A stretch of 13,239 bases of DNA from Deltaproteobacteria bacterium (GTDB lineage Bacteria > Desulfobacterota > DSM-4660 > Desulfatiglandales > Desulfatiglandaceae): NCBI GenBank assembly GCA_019314425.1, contig JAFCZI010000028.1, forward strand, positions 1 to 13,239, written 5' to 3'. A program made the position numbers and the translations under genes. Positions 1 to 7,669 of the stretch are shown in pieces. The notes under the pieces were generated by a model that was not told the origin of the DNA, did no database searches, and worked only from the letters and a program-made list of their open reading frames with translations. Numbering within the stretch: position 1 is the stretch's first letter; each line of letters begins with the position of its first letter.

Positions 1-64
1 CAACCCCATAATAATGAGTGTCCAGTGGATGGTCACTAACTAAATCTTTTGCAAGGAGGATGAA

Positions 65-610
65 ATGAAAAAAATGGTATGTTCCGTTTGCGGATATGTG
101 CATGAAGGCGAAACCCCACCTGAGAAATGCCCCCAGTGCGGATCTCCCGCTGCAAAGTTCCATGAGCAGAAGGAAGGAGAACAGGGATGGGCGGATGAGC
201 ACGTGATCGGCGTTGCAAGCGGTGTGGATGCCGAGATTATCGAAGGTCTCAAAGCCAATTTCACCGGCGAGTGTACCGAAGTCGGCATGTATCTTGCCAT
301 GAGTCGCCAAGCGGATCGGGAAGGATATCCCGAGGTTGCAGAAGCGTATAAGCGGATCGCCTTTGAAGAGGCAGAGCACGCCGCAAAGTTTGCCGAATTG
401 CTTGGCGAGGTGGTTGTCGCTGACACAAAGACCAATCTGACGGCCAGGGTAGCCGCCGAACATGGGGCCTGCCAGGGAAAAAAGGATCTTGCGACAAAGG
501 CAAAACAGCTTAACCTGGATGCCATCCACGACACCGTTCATGAAATGTGTAAAGATGAGGCCAGGCACGGGGCTGCCTTTGCCGGTCTTCTGAAAAGATA
601 TTTTGCCTGA
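65..610 (+). CDS. Rubrerythrin with N-terminal rubredoxin domain (reverse rubrerythrin / NADH peroxidase type)
   Basis: Encodes a 181-residue cytoplasmic non-haem iron protein expected to reduce hydrogen peroxide to water with electrons from NAD(P)H-linked donors, protecting an anaerobe from oxygen. The rubredoxin-like domain comes first: CxxC pairs at Cys6/Cys9 and Cys22/Cys25 would bind the FeS4 iron. The four-helix diiron domain follows from about residue 50, with likely ligands Glu69, Glu102-Ala-Glu-His105, Glu132, Glu160 and Glu165-Ala-Arg-His168. Classical rubrerythrins carry the rubredoxin at the C-terminus, so this is the reversed order known from clostridial NADH peroxidases. The start is supported by AAGGAGGA at 53-60. 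It stands alone in the window; only 64 upstream bases are visible, so its promoter cannot be judged. Family assignment is firm; the exact electron donor is unknown. Confidence 0.93.
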   Translation: MKKMVCSVCGYVHEGETPPEKCPQCGSPAAKFHEQKEGEQGWADEHVIGVASGVDAEIIEGLKANFTGECTEVGMYLAMSRQADREGYPEVAEAYKRIAFEEAEHAAKFAELLGEVVVADTKTNLTARVAAEHGACQGKKDLATKAKQLNLDAIHDTVHEMCKDEARHGAAFAGLLKRYFA

Positions 611-649
611 TACGACCCACCCGAAACCAAAAAGAGAAGCGGGTAATGC

Positions 650-677
650 GGCGGCGGGGCTGTTCCAGTCCGCCGCC
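650..677 (+). terminator. GC-rich hairpin downstream of the rubrerythrin gene
   Basis: GGCGGCGG at 650-657 pairs perfectly with CCGCCGCC at 670-677 across a 12-base loop, 40 bases after the rubrerythrin stop. No run of T follows (TTCCACTTC), so it is not a textbook intrinsic terminator. It could instead stabilise the 3' end of the message or be a repeat remnant. Confidence 0.35.
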
Positions 678-710
678 TTCCACTTCAAGACCGGCTACGG
701 GAAGTGAGAA

Positions 711-730
711 ACTTTTTACGAAACCATCAA
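711..730. repeat. Single end of a fold-back repeat (ACTTTTTACG...CCATCA motif)
   Basis: ACTTTTTACGAAACCATCAA here matches 16 of 20 bases of ACTTTTTACGGCGCCATCAT at 1638-1657, which forms one terminus of the fold-back element described there. No matching inverted partner was found upstream of 711, so this looks like a solo or decayed end. It lies between a plus-strand and a minus-strand gene. Confidence 0.5.
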
Positions 731-907
731 ACTTTGGCCACAGCTCTCCGACACTCCTGAAATCCGGGATACCGAATTCCATGGAAACACCCGCACCGGT
801 CAGGGCAGGGCCAATTTGGATACCAGAATAATCTCAGCCGCTTCTTCAAAAGACTCGGCCATGATGAAAGACTTCGCTGGTATTTTGAACGAACACCCCT
901 GTGGGTT
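731..907. other. Gene-free stretch between the rubrerythrin and cooT 3' ends
   Basis: This convergent intergenic segment has no gene with a credible start and ribosome site. Two plus-strand frames are open for 40 or more codons across 761-907 and read like protein in places, but neither begins with a supported start. One ends at about 951 and the other runs antisense into cooT. It may hold decayed coding sequence; nothing identifiable was seen. Confidence 0.4.
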
Positions 908-1096
908 TCAGATGGGCTCAATGATTATTTTTCCCTCCCGGTTATCATAACGGGTCAGATTTCCCCGGATGATTTTCTGTTCCCCAAAGATGTTGATCAT
1001 CCTGATGTTTTCACCATCCATCTCGACAAGGTCGACACTTTCCAGTATCTTTTCCTCGATGTTGTCCTTCAACAGGTAGGCATGGGCTTCACACAT
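908..1096 (-). CDS. cooT: CooT-family nickel-binding protein
   Basis: A 62-residue protein beginning MCEAHAYLLK, the hallmark opening of CooT. In characterised CooT the cysteine directly after the initiator Met is needed to bind nickel by the dimer, and that Cys2 is present. The middle segment with INIFGEQKIIRGN is the conserved beta core expected of the family. CooT was first defined beside carbon monoxide dehydrogenase genes in Rhodospirillum, where it helps nickel reach CooS; many anaerobes carry stand-alone homologues whose client is unknown. The start is fixed by the MC motif and GGGAGA at 1103-1108. It follows the 65-residue gene at 1156-1353 on the same strand by 59 bases, probably on one message. 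No CODH, hydrogenase or nickel transporter gene is visible, so its client enzyme is unresolved. Confidence 0.88.
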   Translation of the reverse strand: MCEAHAYLLKDNIEEKILESVDLVEMDGENIRMINIFGEQKIIRGNLTRYDNREGKIIIEPI

Positions 1097-1155
1097 GATT
1101 TTTCTCCCAATTTCCTGGATTTTTTCAAAGGCTTCCGGATGTTATCGTTAAAGTA

Positions 1156-1353
1156 CTAAAGATTTTTCAGTGCATCGCGCAGGCAGTCGGTGGACTTTAC
1201 GCTTAATGCAATCATTTCCCTGATCGCCTTGGCGCTCTCGCCTTTACCCGCATCCTCGAGTTGTTCTGCAAAAAGATCGTATTCTTCGTGGTGGTGGTCG
1301 TTATGGGTGATCCAGTGATCCAGCCTGATTTTCGCTTTTTCTACGAATTCCAT
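1156..1353 (-). CDS. Small histidine-rich helical protein upstream of cooT
   Basis: Encodes 65 residues. The frame stays open to 1587, but the start chosen at 1353 has AGGGAGA positioned 5 bases upstream, while the extension runs into a repeat element and looks non-coding. The protein is predicted from composition to be all-helical: an amphipathic N-terminal helix, a histidine cluster (DHWITHNDHHHEEYD, residues 12-26), then charged helical segments with one Cys57. No signal peptide or membrane segment is seen. Similar short 'HWI.HN..H.EE' helical segments occur, as I recall, fused to or beside CooT-like proteins in other anaerobes; this needs a search. From its position before cooT and its metal-friendly histidines I infer a role in nickel handling. 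No function is established. Confidence 0.7.
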   Translation of the reverse strand: MEFVEKAKIRLDHWITHNDHHHEEYDLFAEQLEDAGKGESAKAIREMIALSVKSTDCLRDALKNL

Positions 1354-1852
1354 ATGATTCTCCCTATAATCGCTTAAAGTTATTCGATAAGCCGCTTTAG
1401 TTGCCGGAAGCTGAAATGACTTCAACACTGAAAGACTAAACAATGTCGTGGGTGATGTCAACCCGTCTTCAAAATTTCGTCGGCAGTTTCCAGCTTTGTT
1501 TTTTTGAAAGCACTGAGGATAGAACAAAAATATTGGCTGTAAAAGTTCCATATCCAAAGCGTAGTGGTTTTTCAGGATCGTAGGCATACAGGTAGTATGT
1601 TGAGATTCTGAAAGATCACTGCAACGCAGTAGAGGGGACTTTTTACGGCGCCATCATTTTTGACCCGCTCTTTTTAACCTTCCTCAATTTATCAATTCTC
1701 TTAAAAAAAGCAACCGGAAGGCCTCCTTTTAGAAAAGGGAAGGGGAAATGTTTTTTTTCGCGCTTGCCGCAAACATCATTTACTGTTATGTAGTGCCTGA
1801 AATAAATTTTTGTCAATGCAACATCATGGAAATGGGTTGCCACGAGGCCAAA
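1354..1852. other. Gene-free region between the cooT gene pair and the M50 peptidase
   Basis: About 500 bases without a supported gene, lying between divergent transcription units and so probably holding both promoters. A fold-back repeat fills 1532-1657. Upstream of the peptidase, TTGCCG at 1764-1769 and TATGTA at 1787-1792 are 17 bases apart and could form a weak sigma-70 promoter. No convincing promoter was identified for the minus-strand pair. The frames open across this stretch show neither family motifs nor good ribosome sites. Confidence 0.5.
1532..1657. repeat. About 125-bp imperfect fold-back (MITE-like) intergenic repeat
   Basis: The whole segment is an interrupted palindrome centred near 1592. 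The termini TTGGCTGTAAAAGTTCC (1533-1549) and, on the other strand, TGGCGCCGTAAAAAGTCCCC (1636-1655) are degenerate inverted repeats. Inside them GCGTAGTG (1559-1566) pairs loosely with CACTGCAACGC (1617-1627), TTTCAG (1570-1575) with CTGAAA (1608-1613), and CATAC (1585-1589) with GTATG (1595-1599). It encodes nothing. As I recall, elements with these TGATGG..CGTAAAAAGTC ends are common between genes in Desulfobacterales; they may be non-autonomous mobile DNA or RNA hairpins. A related single end lies at 711-730. Confidence 0.65.
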
Positions 1853-2500
1853 ATGTCCTTTGATATTTCGCAGTGGATTGTTAAAATTCCGGTACTGCTC
1901 TTCGCCCTTACCATTCACGAGTACGCCCATGGCCGGGTTGCTTTCCAACTGGGGGACCCCACAGCAAAGCAGATGGGCAGATTGTCGTTCAATCCCCTTA
2001 TTCATATCGACCCTTTGGGGGCAATCTGCCTCTTTTTGTTCAATTTCGGTTGGGCCAAACCGGTGCCCGTGGATATCCGGTATTTCAAGAATACCCGAAG
2101 AGATGTGATCCTCATGGCCCTTGCAGGCCCCATGGCCAATATGTGTGCGGCGCTTGTTGCCGGGGTGCTCATCCGTTTCTTCTTTTTTCCCGTGGAGGTT
2201 TATCTGCAGGCGTTGTTGTGGTTCATCCTCATGAATCTCGGACTGGGCCTTTTTAATCTCCTGCCCCTTCCGCCTCTCGATGGGTCACATGTGCTTGAAA
2301 ACCTCCTGCCCGTCGAGGCGGCAAGAAAATTCCGGCAGTGGGGGCGCTACGGGCCGCTGGTCCTCATCGGTATCATTATGCTGGATAACTTTGCCCACAC
2401 CGGGATTATCGACCGGATTCTGGTGGGCCCCATGTTCAGTCTTGCGCACCTTTTTGCCGGGGATAACCTTTTCGCTTTACTGCCGCTTCTGCGGCAATAA
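1853..2500 (+). CDS. Site-2 protease family (M50) membrane metallopeptidase
   Basis: A 215-residue polytopic inner-membrane protein of the short M50 group related to YwhC and Rip-type proteins. The zinc site is visible: HEYAH at residues 22-26 (HExxH) in the first membrane helix, and the third ligand Asp143 in PLPPLDGSHV. Conserved family signatures GDPTAK, MGRLSFNPLIHIDP, GWAKPVPV and LAGPMAN follow in the usual order, with about five hydrophobic segments. The frame is open back to 1748, but ATG 1853 places HExxH about 20 residues from the N-terminus as is usual, and GAGG lies 5 bases before it; a start at 1748 is possible but less likely. These enzymes cut within membranes, yet no substrate is known for this subgroup and no anti-sigma factor gene is near. 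It converges on der. Confidence 0.9.
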   Translation: MSFDISQWIVKIPVLLFALTIHEYAHGRVAFQLGDPTAKQMGRLSFNPLIHIDPLGAICLFLFNFGWAKPVPVDIRYFKNTRRDVILMALAGPMANMCAALVAGVLIRFFFFPVEVYLQALLWFILMNLGLGLFNLLPLPPLDGSHVLENLLPVEAARKFRQWGRYGPLVLIGIIMLDNFAHTGIIDRILVGPMFSLAHLFAGDNLFALLPLLRQ

Positions 2501-2538
2501 GGAAACTTCCAGAAAATGATCTACGCATCCTGCTTGCC

Positions 2539-2633
2539 CTTTTTCCCGTCTTCTACGTTGTGATAACAGGCACATGGGGAACGATGCGTCGTGCCCCTAC
2601 CACCTGCCATCACGCCTTGAAGACGAACAAAAG
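2539..2633. repeat. 95-bp imperfect palindrome between convergent genes
   Basis: The arms are symmetric about 2586: CTTTT (2539-2543) with AAAAG (2629-2633), GTCTTC (2548-2553) with GAAGAC (2619-2624), GTGAT with ATCAC, CAGG with CCTG, and the core GGGGAACGATG/CGTCGTGCCCC (2576-2597). The core on the minus strand reads GTAGGGGCACGACGCATCG, matching the repeats at 8806-8857. It could fold in RNA from either strand and so end both the M50 and der transcripts, although no clear T-run follows. The remaining bases of the gap (2501-2682) show nothing else. Confidence 0.6.
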
Positions 2634-2682
2634 TTCTGCACGATATGCGTATATTATTTTCTTCCAGTTCCCTAGCCTCATT

Positions 2683-3990
2683 CTATCTTTCTCTGAATAT
2701 CAGTTTTATGGAGGTTCGGGAAAGTCCCAGGTGAACCCTCAGCTGATTGTTTAAAAAGCGTTCGTAAGAGAAATGAAGCATATCCGGCCTGTTGACAAAC
2801 ACTATGAATGTGGGCGGCTTTGTGCGGGTCTGGGTGGCATAGTAAAACTTGAGCCTTCCACTACCGATTCTGGAGGGCGGATGTTTTTCGATGATTTCCT
2901 GGATGGCCCGGTTCACAAGGGCTGTGCTGATCCGCATCGAGAACTGATCATAAACCGAATCAATCCCGGCAAAAAGTTTCATGACGTGCTCACCGGTGAG
3001 GGCGGATAGGTTGATTCTGGGGGCGAAAGCGATGAATTTCAGTCGCCTTTGAATGCCCCTTTCCAATTGATCCTTTTTTTCCGTATTCTCTTTGACCAAA
3101 TCCCATTTATTGACTGCCAGAACAAGCCCCCGCCCTTTTTCAAATGCGTAGCCGCAAATACGCGCATCCTGGTCTGAAACCCCTTCTGCGCCATCCAGCA
3201 AAAGCACCGCCACGTGGCATCGGTCCAGGCTTTTGATGGCCTTGATCATGGAAAATTTATCGATTTTTTCCCTAACCCGGCTTTTTCGACGGATGCCAGC
3301 GGTATCGATGAGGAGATATTTTCTGCCGCCATAAAAGAAGGTTGTATCCACCGTATCGCGGGTAGTTCCGGGCAATTCGCTGACCACGAGTCGATCGGTT
3401 TTGAGAATTCGGTTGATGAGAGATGACTTTCCCACGTTGGGTTTCCCCAGAACCGCCACGCGAATTTCGTCAGCGTTCTCTGAAGTATCCCGGGACGGGG
3501 AAAGACCCTTGGCCAGATCATGAAGAAGCGCCTTGACGCCGTAACCATGAGCCGCTGAAAGTGCGTAAACCGTTTCGTAGCCCAATTGATAAAAATCGTT
3601 GACCAGGTGCTCTTTTTCAGGGCCGTCGATTTTGTTGGCGGCCAGAAAAACCTTCTTTTGTGTTCGCCGCAGTATGCGGGCCATTTCCTCATCGCCCGGC
3701 AATACCCCCTCACGGCCGTCCACCATGAAAATGACCCGATCCGCTTCAGAAATGGCCGTATCCACCTGTGCCCGCACCCTTTTTTGAAGGGGATCCTGGC
3801 CGAGATTCTCAAAACCCCCCGTATCCACCAGGGTCATTTGAAGGCCTTCATGGGTAATGATCCCATGGATTCGATCCCGGGTAATGCCCGGACGATTGTC
3901 TACCAGGGCTCTTTTCGATCGTGTCAGGCGGTTGAAAAGAGTCGATTTTCCCACGTTGGGTCGCCCAACGATAGCGAGGATAGGGGGCAT
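2683..3990 (-). CDS. der: Ribosome-assembly GTPase Der (EngA), double G-domain
   Basis: Encodes 435 residues, the usual size for Der. It is an essential GTPase that joins 50S ribosomal subunits late in assembly. The first G domain has GRPNVGKST (9-17), DTGG (56-59) and NKID (119-122); the second has GKPNVGKSS (182-190), DTAG (229-232) and NKWD (294-297). A KH-like RNA-binding domain forms the C-terminus. The frame stays open to 4125, but that extension overlaps the upstream lipoprotein gene, and MPPILAIVGRPN is the family-typical beginning. It starts 1 base after the lipoprotein stop, with GGAGG at 4002-4006 inside that gene, so translation is probably coupled. It is the last gene of the efflux operon. 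Der more often sits with other housekeeping genes, so this placement is unusual. Confidence 0.97.
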   Translation of the reverse strand: MPPILAIVGRPNVGKSTLFNRLTRSKRALVDNRPGITRDRIHGIITHEGLQMTLVDTGGFENLGQDPLQKRVRAQVDTAISEADRVIFMVDGREGVLPGDEEMARILRRTQKKVFLAANKIDGPEKEHLVNDFYQLGYETVYALSAAHGYGVKALLHDLAKGLSPSRDTSENADEIRVAVLGKPNVGKSSLINRILKTDRLVVSELPGTTRDTVDTTFFYGGRKYLLIDTAGIRRKSRVREKIDKFSMIKAIKSLDRCHVAVLLLDGAEGVSDQDARICGYAFEKGRGLVLAVNKWDLVKENTEKKDQLERGIQRRLKFIAFAPRINLSALTGEHVMKLFAGIDSVYDQFSMRISTALVNRAIQEIIEKHPPSRIGSGRLKFYYATQTRTKPPTFIVFVNRPDMLHFSYERFLNNQLRVHLGLSRTSIKLIFRER

Positions 3991-3991
3991 T

Positions 3992-4471
3992 TTACATCCA
4001 TCCTCCGCCTGGACCGTAATCGATGGGTGGTAGTGGAATATCATCCAATTCCAGGGTTTCCAGATCGATCTGTTTGATGACAATCTGTTCTGTCGGCGAC
4101 GCATAAATATAGCCGAAAAAGACATTGTCCCGGCTCAGGATTTTATAGAGAACCGGTGGGAAATTCACATAGGAGTTCAGCCACTCGATGATTTCATCGA
4201 CAACAGACCGGTCGGTTACGGGCATCCAATTTCTGCCGATCAGACGTTTTCCGTCAGATCTCGGTCCGAACATGATGGCAGAGGGCGAATTGGTGGAGAG
4301 TCCGGCATAAAGGATGTCGTAATTCTCCCAGTTTTCCTTAAGATCCTGGATGGTTGCATTGTGATCACCGGATACCATCCTGATTTTTCCGTAGTTTCCC
4401 AGGCATCCCGAGACAAGCCCGGTGATGATGAAAATGAAGGCCGGAAGCAGCAGTCGTTTCAGCGGTTTCAT
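3992..4471 (-). CDS. Unrecognised lipoprotein between the RND pump and der
   Basis: A 159-residue protein I do not recognise. The N-terminus has a lipoprotein signal: Lys3 and Lys5-Arg6, a hydrophobic stretch, then LVSGC with the acceptor Cys at residue 23, so it should be anchored to a membrane facing the periplasm. The mature part is mixed alpha/beta in composition with the segments YDILYAGLSTNSPSAIMFGP and RSVVDEIIEWLNSY, and ends in a proline- and glycine-rich tail (PPIDYGPGGGWM). No catalytic motif is evident. Its ATG overlaps the pump stop by 4 bases (ATGA), with AAGGAG inside the pump gene 8 bases upstream, and der begins 1 base after its stop. It might be an accessory of the exporter, but this rests on position alone. 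Confidence 0.85.
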   Translation of the reverse strand: MKPLKRLLLPAFIFIITGLVSGCLGNYGKIRMVSGDHNATIQDLKENWENYDILYAGLSTNSPSAIMFGPRSDGKRLIGRNWMPVTDRSVVDEIIEWLNSYVNFPPVLYKILSRDNVFFGYIYASPTEQIVIKQIDLETLELDDIPLPPIDYGPGGGWM

Positions 4472-7400
4472 TTTAGTGTCTCCTTCAAAGGGTTTCCCTT
4501 TTTCTTTCGTTCCCTAAGCCTTTCAAGAACCACATACAGCACCGGCACCAGCACCAGGCTCAGGAATGTAGATGCAATCATACCGCCAAATACGGCAGTA
4601 CCGAGGGAATGTCGGCTGGCCGCACCGGCACCGGTGGCCACCACCATGGGCACCACTCCGAGGATAAAGGCAAAGGCGGTCATCAGGATAGGTCGCAACC
4701 GCTCACGAGACGCCTGAACAGCCGCTTCCACGATGGGTTTCCCCTGTTCCCTCAATTCACGGGCAAACTCCACGATCAAAATGGCATTTTTGCTGGCCAG
4801 GCCAATGAGCATCACCAGCCCGATCTGGCAGTAAACGTCGTTGGCCAGGCCGCGAATGTGCTGGGCGAGAAGCGCTCCCAGGATGGCCAGGGGAACCGCT
4901 AACATCACCATGAGGGGCATGACCCAGCTCTCGTACTGGGCGGCCAAAAACAGAAACACGAAGACCAGCGCCAGGGAAAAGATGTAAGGGGCCATGCCCC
5001 CGGCCGCGATCTCCTGGTAGGCTGTGCCGGTCCACTCGTATCCATATTCGTTGGACAGCTCCCTGGCGGACATGGCTTCCATGGCCGCGATGGCCTGACC
5101 CGTACTATAGCCGGGGGCGTTGCCGCCGTAAAGGGAAACCGTGCGAAAGAGGTTGTAGTGCTTGATGCTTTGAACCCCTCGGATCTGTTTGATCTTGACC
5201 AGGGCGCTCAGGGGCACCATGCTGCCGTCTCCAGCCCGCACGTAAAGTTTCGCGATGTCTTCCCGTTTGGCCCGGTAGTTATCCTCGGCCTGAATAAAAA
5301 CCCGGTAGACCCGACCGAATTTGTTGAAGTCATTGACGTACATGCTTCCCAGAAAGGTCTGGAGTGTGGTGAAAATGTCGGAGATGGAAACCTGAAGGCT
5401 CTTGGCCTTGGTGCGGTCCAATTCCACATAGAATTGCGGATAATTCACCTCAAAGGTGGTACTCAAAGGGGTGAGCGCCGCCTGTTTTTGCCCCTCGCTG
5501 ATCATTTTTTTCGCCGTGGCGCGAAGTTCGACCAAGCTTCCGCCCGTAAGGTCCTGGAGTTCATACTCAAACCCGCCGGTGGTGCTGAGCCCCTGGATGG
5601 GGGGTGGGGGAAAGGGGATGACGACCGCCTCATTGATTACCTCGGCCTGGGCCATGAAGGCGCCCATGATGCCGTCAAGACTCAGCTCGGGGGTTTTTCT
5701 TTTGTCCCATGGATCGAGCATCACAAAAGCGGCCGCCGATGATGGGTCAATGGCCGAGTTGAGGAGATTATAACCGCCGATCATGACAACGGTTTTGATG
5801 CCCGGGATCTTTTCGAGGATCTTCTCTACCGAAGTGCATACCTTGCCGGTTCGATCAAGAGATGCCCCTTCGGGGGACTGAAGCATGACCAGGAAATAGC
5901 CCTGGTCTTCGGAGGGCACAAAACCTGTGGGAACAATCTTGAACATGGTATAGGTGGCAAAAACAAGGCCCACGAAAATCAGCAGGATCAACACCCATGC
6001 CTTGATAAACCATCTGACCCCTTTCAGGTACTGGTTTCGGGACCACTCAAAGCCCTGGTTGAATTTTCGGAAAAACCAGGCCTGTTTTGGGGGAGTGGGT
6101 CGAAGCAGGGCCGCACACAAGGCCGGGCTGAGGGTCAGGGCGTTAATGGCGGAGATGCCCACGGAAAAAGCGATGGTGAGGGCGAACTGGCGATAGAGTT
6201 GCCCGGTAATGCCGGGCATGAAGGCCACGGGGACAAATACGGCCATCAGCACCAGGGTGGTGGCAATAATGGGGCCGACGACTTCGCGCATGGCCTCCTT
6301 GGTGGCCTCCTTGGGCGCCATCCCCTTTTCATTGATACAACGGGAGGCGTTTTCCACCACAATAATGGCGTCGTCTACCACAATGCCGATGGCTAGCACC
6401 AGCCCGAACAGGGTGAGGGTGTTGATGGAAAACCCGAATGCCTTGAGTACCGCAAAGGTCCCCACGAGGGATACGGGGATGGCGATGGCGGGGATCATGG
6501 TGGCCCGCCAATTCTGGAGAAAGACATAGACCACCATAAATACCAGCAGCATGGCGATCAGAAGCGTTTTAATGACCTCCTTGATGGATTCCTTGACAAA
6601 AAGCGTGGTATCGTAACTGACCGCGTATTTGAGACCTTGGGGGAATCGTTTTGAAAGCCGTTCCATGTTGGCGTAAACTTCTTTGGCCACTTGTAGCGCA
6701 TTGGCGCCCGGTAATTGAAAAACGCCGACAAGGGCGGCTTTGTTGCTGTTTAAGTGCCCAAACCAGCCATAGTTTTCCGCCCCTAATTCCACACGCCCCA
6801 CATCTTTGACCCGTACCACGGACCCGTCAGGCCGGGTCCGAATGATGATGTCCTCAAACTGCTCAGGCGAGGACAATCGGCCCAGGGTGTTGATGGAATA
6901 GGTAAATGTCTGCCCGGGGGGGCTGGGTGTGTCGCCAATCTTGCCGGCGGCGACCTGGACATTCTGCTCCTGAACGGCGCCGATGACGTCCATGGCGGTC
7001 ATCTCCATGCTGGTCAGTTTATCCGGGTTGAGCCACAGGCGCATGGCGTATTTTTTTTCGCCGAAGATCTGAACGTCTCCCACGCCGGGGAGCCGCTTTA
7101 AAGTGTCCACAATATTGATGGCGGCGTAGTTGCTGAGAAACAGGTCGTCAAAGGTGTTGTCCGGCGAATAAAGGGAGATGATTACCACAAAGTCGGGAGA
7201 TTGCTTTTTCGTGGTAATGCCGTATTTGCGAACATCCTCGGGGACCTGGGGCTGGGCCATGGTCACCCGGTTCTGGACGTCTACGGCGGCGATGTCCAGA
7301 TCGTATCCCACGTCGAATGTAACCGTGATATTGCTGGTGCCGTCGTTGGAACTGATGGAAGACATGTAGGTCATGCCTTCCACGCCATTGATCTGTTCCT

Positions 7401-7599
7401 CAATGGGGGTGGTGACGGTTTTTTCCACCACCTCCGCGTTGGCGCCCGTGTAAGTGGCAGCGACCTGGACCGTGGGCGGCGTGATTTCAGGAAACTGCGT
7501 GATGGGAAGCAGGAGGATGCAGACGGCTCCGGCGAGAGAGATCACAATGGAAATTACGCCTGCGAAAATGGGCCGGTCAATGAAAAAATCGACAAACAT
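4468..7599 (-). CDS. AcrB-type RND multidrug efflux pump, inner-membrane subunit (HAE1 family)
   Basis: Encodes 1043 residues, the standard AcrB length. It forms a trimeric proton-driven pump that moves hydrophobic or amphiphilic compounds to the outer-membrane channel. The N-terminus FFIDRPIFAGVISIVISLAG is classic for the family. The proton-relay residues are present: Asp409-Asp410 in GIVVDDAIIVVEN (TM4) and Lys937 in GLASKNAILIVEFA (TM10), matching Asp407/Asp408/Lys940 of E. coli AcrB. Two periplasmic loops of about 300 residues and two blocks of membrane helices follow the expected duplicated layout, so it should be functional. AAGGA lies 6 bases before the ATG. It follows the adaptor gene by 70 bases and overlaps the next gene by 4. 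HAE1 rather than metal (HME) type is indicated by the TM4 motif; the substrate cannot be told from sequence. Confidence 0.96.
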   Translation of the reverse strand: MFVDFFIDRPIFAGVISIVISLAGAVCILLLPITQFPEITPPTVQVAATYTGANAEVVEKTVTTPIEEQINGVEGMTYMSSISSNDGTSNITVTFDVGYDLDIAAVDVQNRVTMAQPQVPEDVRKYGITTKKQSPDFVVIISLYSPDNTFDDLFLSNYAAINIVDTLKRLPGVGDVQIFGEKKYAMRLWLNPDKLTSMEMTAMDVIGAVQEQNVQVAAGKIGDTPSPPGQTFTYSINTLGRLSSPEQFEDIIIRTRPDGSVVRVKDVGRVELGAENYGWFGHLNSNKAALVGVFQLPGANALQVAKEVYANMERLSKRFPQGLKYAVSYDTTLFVKESIKEVIKTLLIAMLLVFMVVYVFLQNWRATMIPAIAIPVSLVGTFAVLKAFGFSINTLTLFGLVLAIGIVVDDAIIVVENASRCINEKGMAPKEATKEAMREVVGPIIATTLVLMAVFVPVAFMPGITGQLYRQFALTIAFSVGISAINALTLSPALCAALLRPTPPKQAWFFRKFNQGFEWSRNQYLKGVRWFIKAWVLILLIFVGLVFATYTMFKIVPTGFVPSEDQGYFLVMLQSPEGASLDRTGKVCTSVEKILEKIPGIKTVVMIGGYNLLNSAIDPSSAAAFVMLDPWDKRKTPELSLDGIMGAFMAQAEVINEAVVIPFPPPPIQGLSTTGGFEYELQDLTGGSLVELRATAKKMISEGQKQAALTPLSTTFEVNYPQFYVELDRTKAKSLQVSISDIFTTLQTFLGSMYVNDFNKFGRVYRVFIQAEDNYRAKREDIAKLYVRAGDGSMVPLSALVKIKQIRGVQSIKHYNLFRTVSLYGGNAPGYSTGQAIAAMEAMSARELSNEYGYEWTGTAYQEIAAGGMAPYIFSLALVFVFLFLAAQYESWVMPLMVMLAVPLAILGALLAQHIRGLANDVYCQIGLVMLIGLASKNAILIVEFARELREQGKPIVEAAVQASRERLRPILMTAFAFILGVVPMVVATGAGAASRHSLGTAVFGGMIASTFLSLVLVPVLYVVLERLRERKKKGNPLKETLK

Positions 7600-7669
7600 A
7601 GGGATTCCTTGTGGAATTGAATATTATTGAGGAAAAGACATCCAAAAAGCGACAATCACAAATCGTCAA

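Noticed and set aside
1354..1587. N-terminal extension of the small histidine-rich gene
   Set aside because: It runs through non-coding sequence into the fold-back repeat, and the internal ATG at 1353 has a good ribosome site.
711..1657. Composite transposon bounded by the two ACTTTTTACG motifs
   Set aside because: The motifs are in the same orientation, no transposase lies between them, and the second is explained as one end of a short fold-back element.
1643..2005. 120-residue minus-strand open frame
   Set aside because: Much of it is antisense to the conserved HEYAH region of the M50 gene, and the rest is repeat and intergenic sequence.
3586..4077. 163-residue plus-strand open frame
   Set aside because: It is antisense to der and the lipoprotein gene, and lacks any recognisable motif.
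3991..4125. N-terminal extension of der by 45 codons
   Set aside because: It overlaps the lipoprotein gene in another frame, and the family begins at MPPILAIVGRPN with a ribosome site just before it.
5158..5742. 194-residue plus-strand open frame
   Set aside because: It is antisense to the well-supported RND pump gene, has no family motif, and reflects the GC bias of the coding strand opposite.
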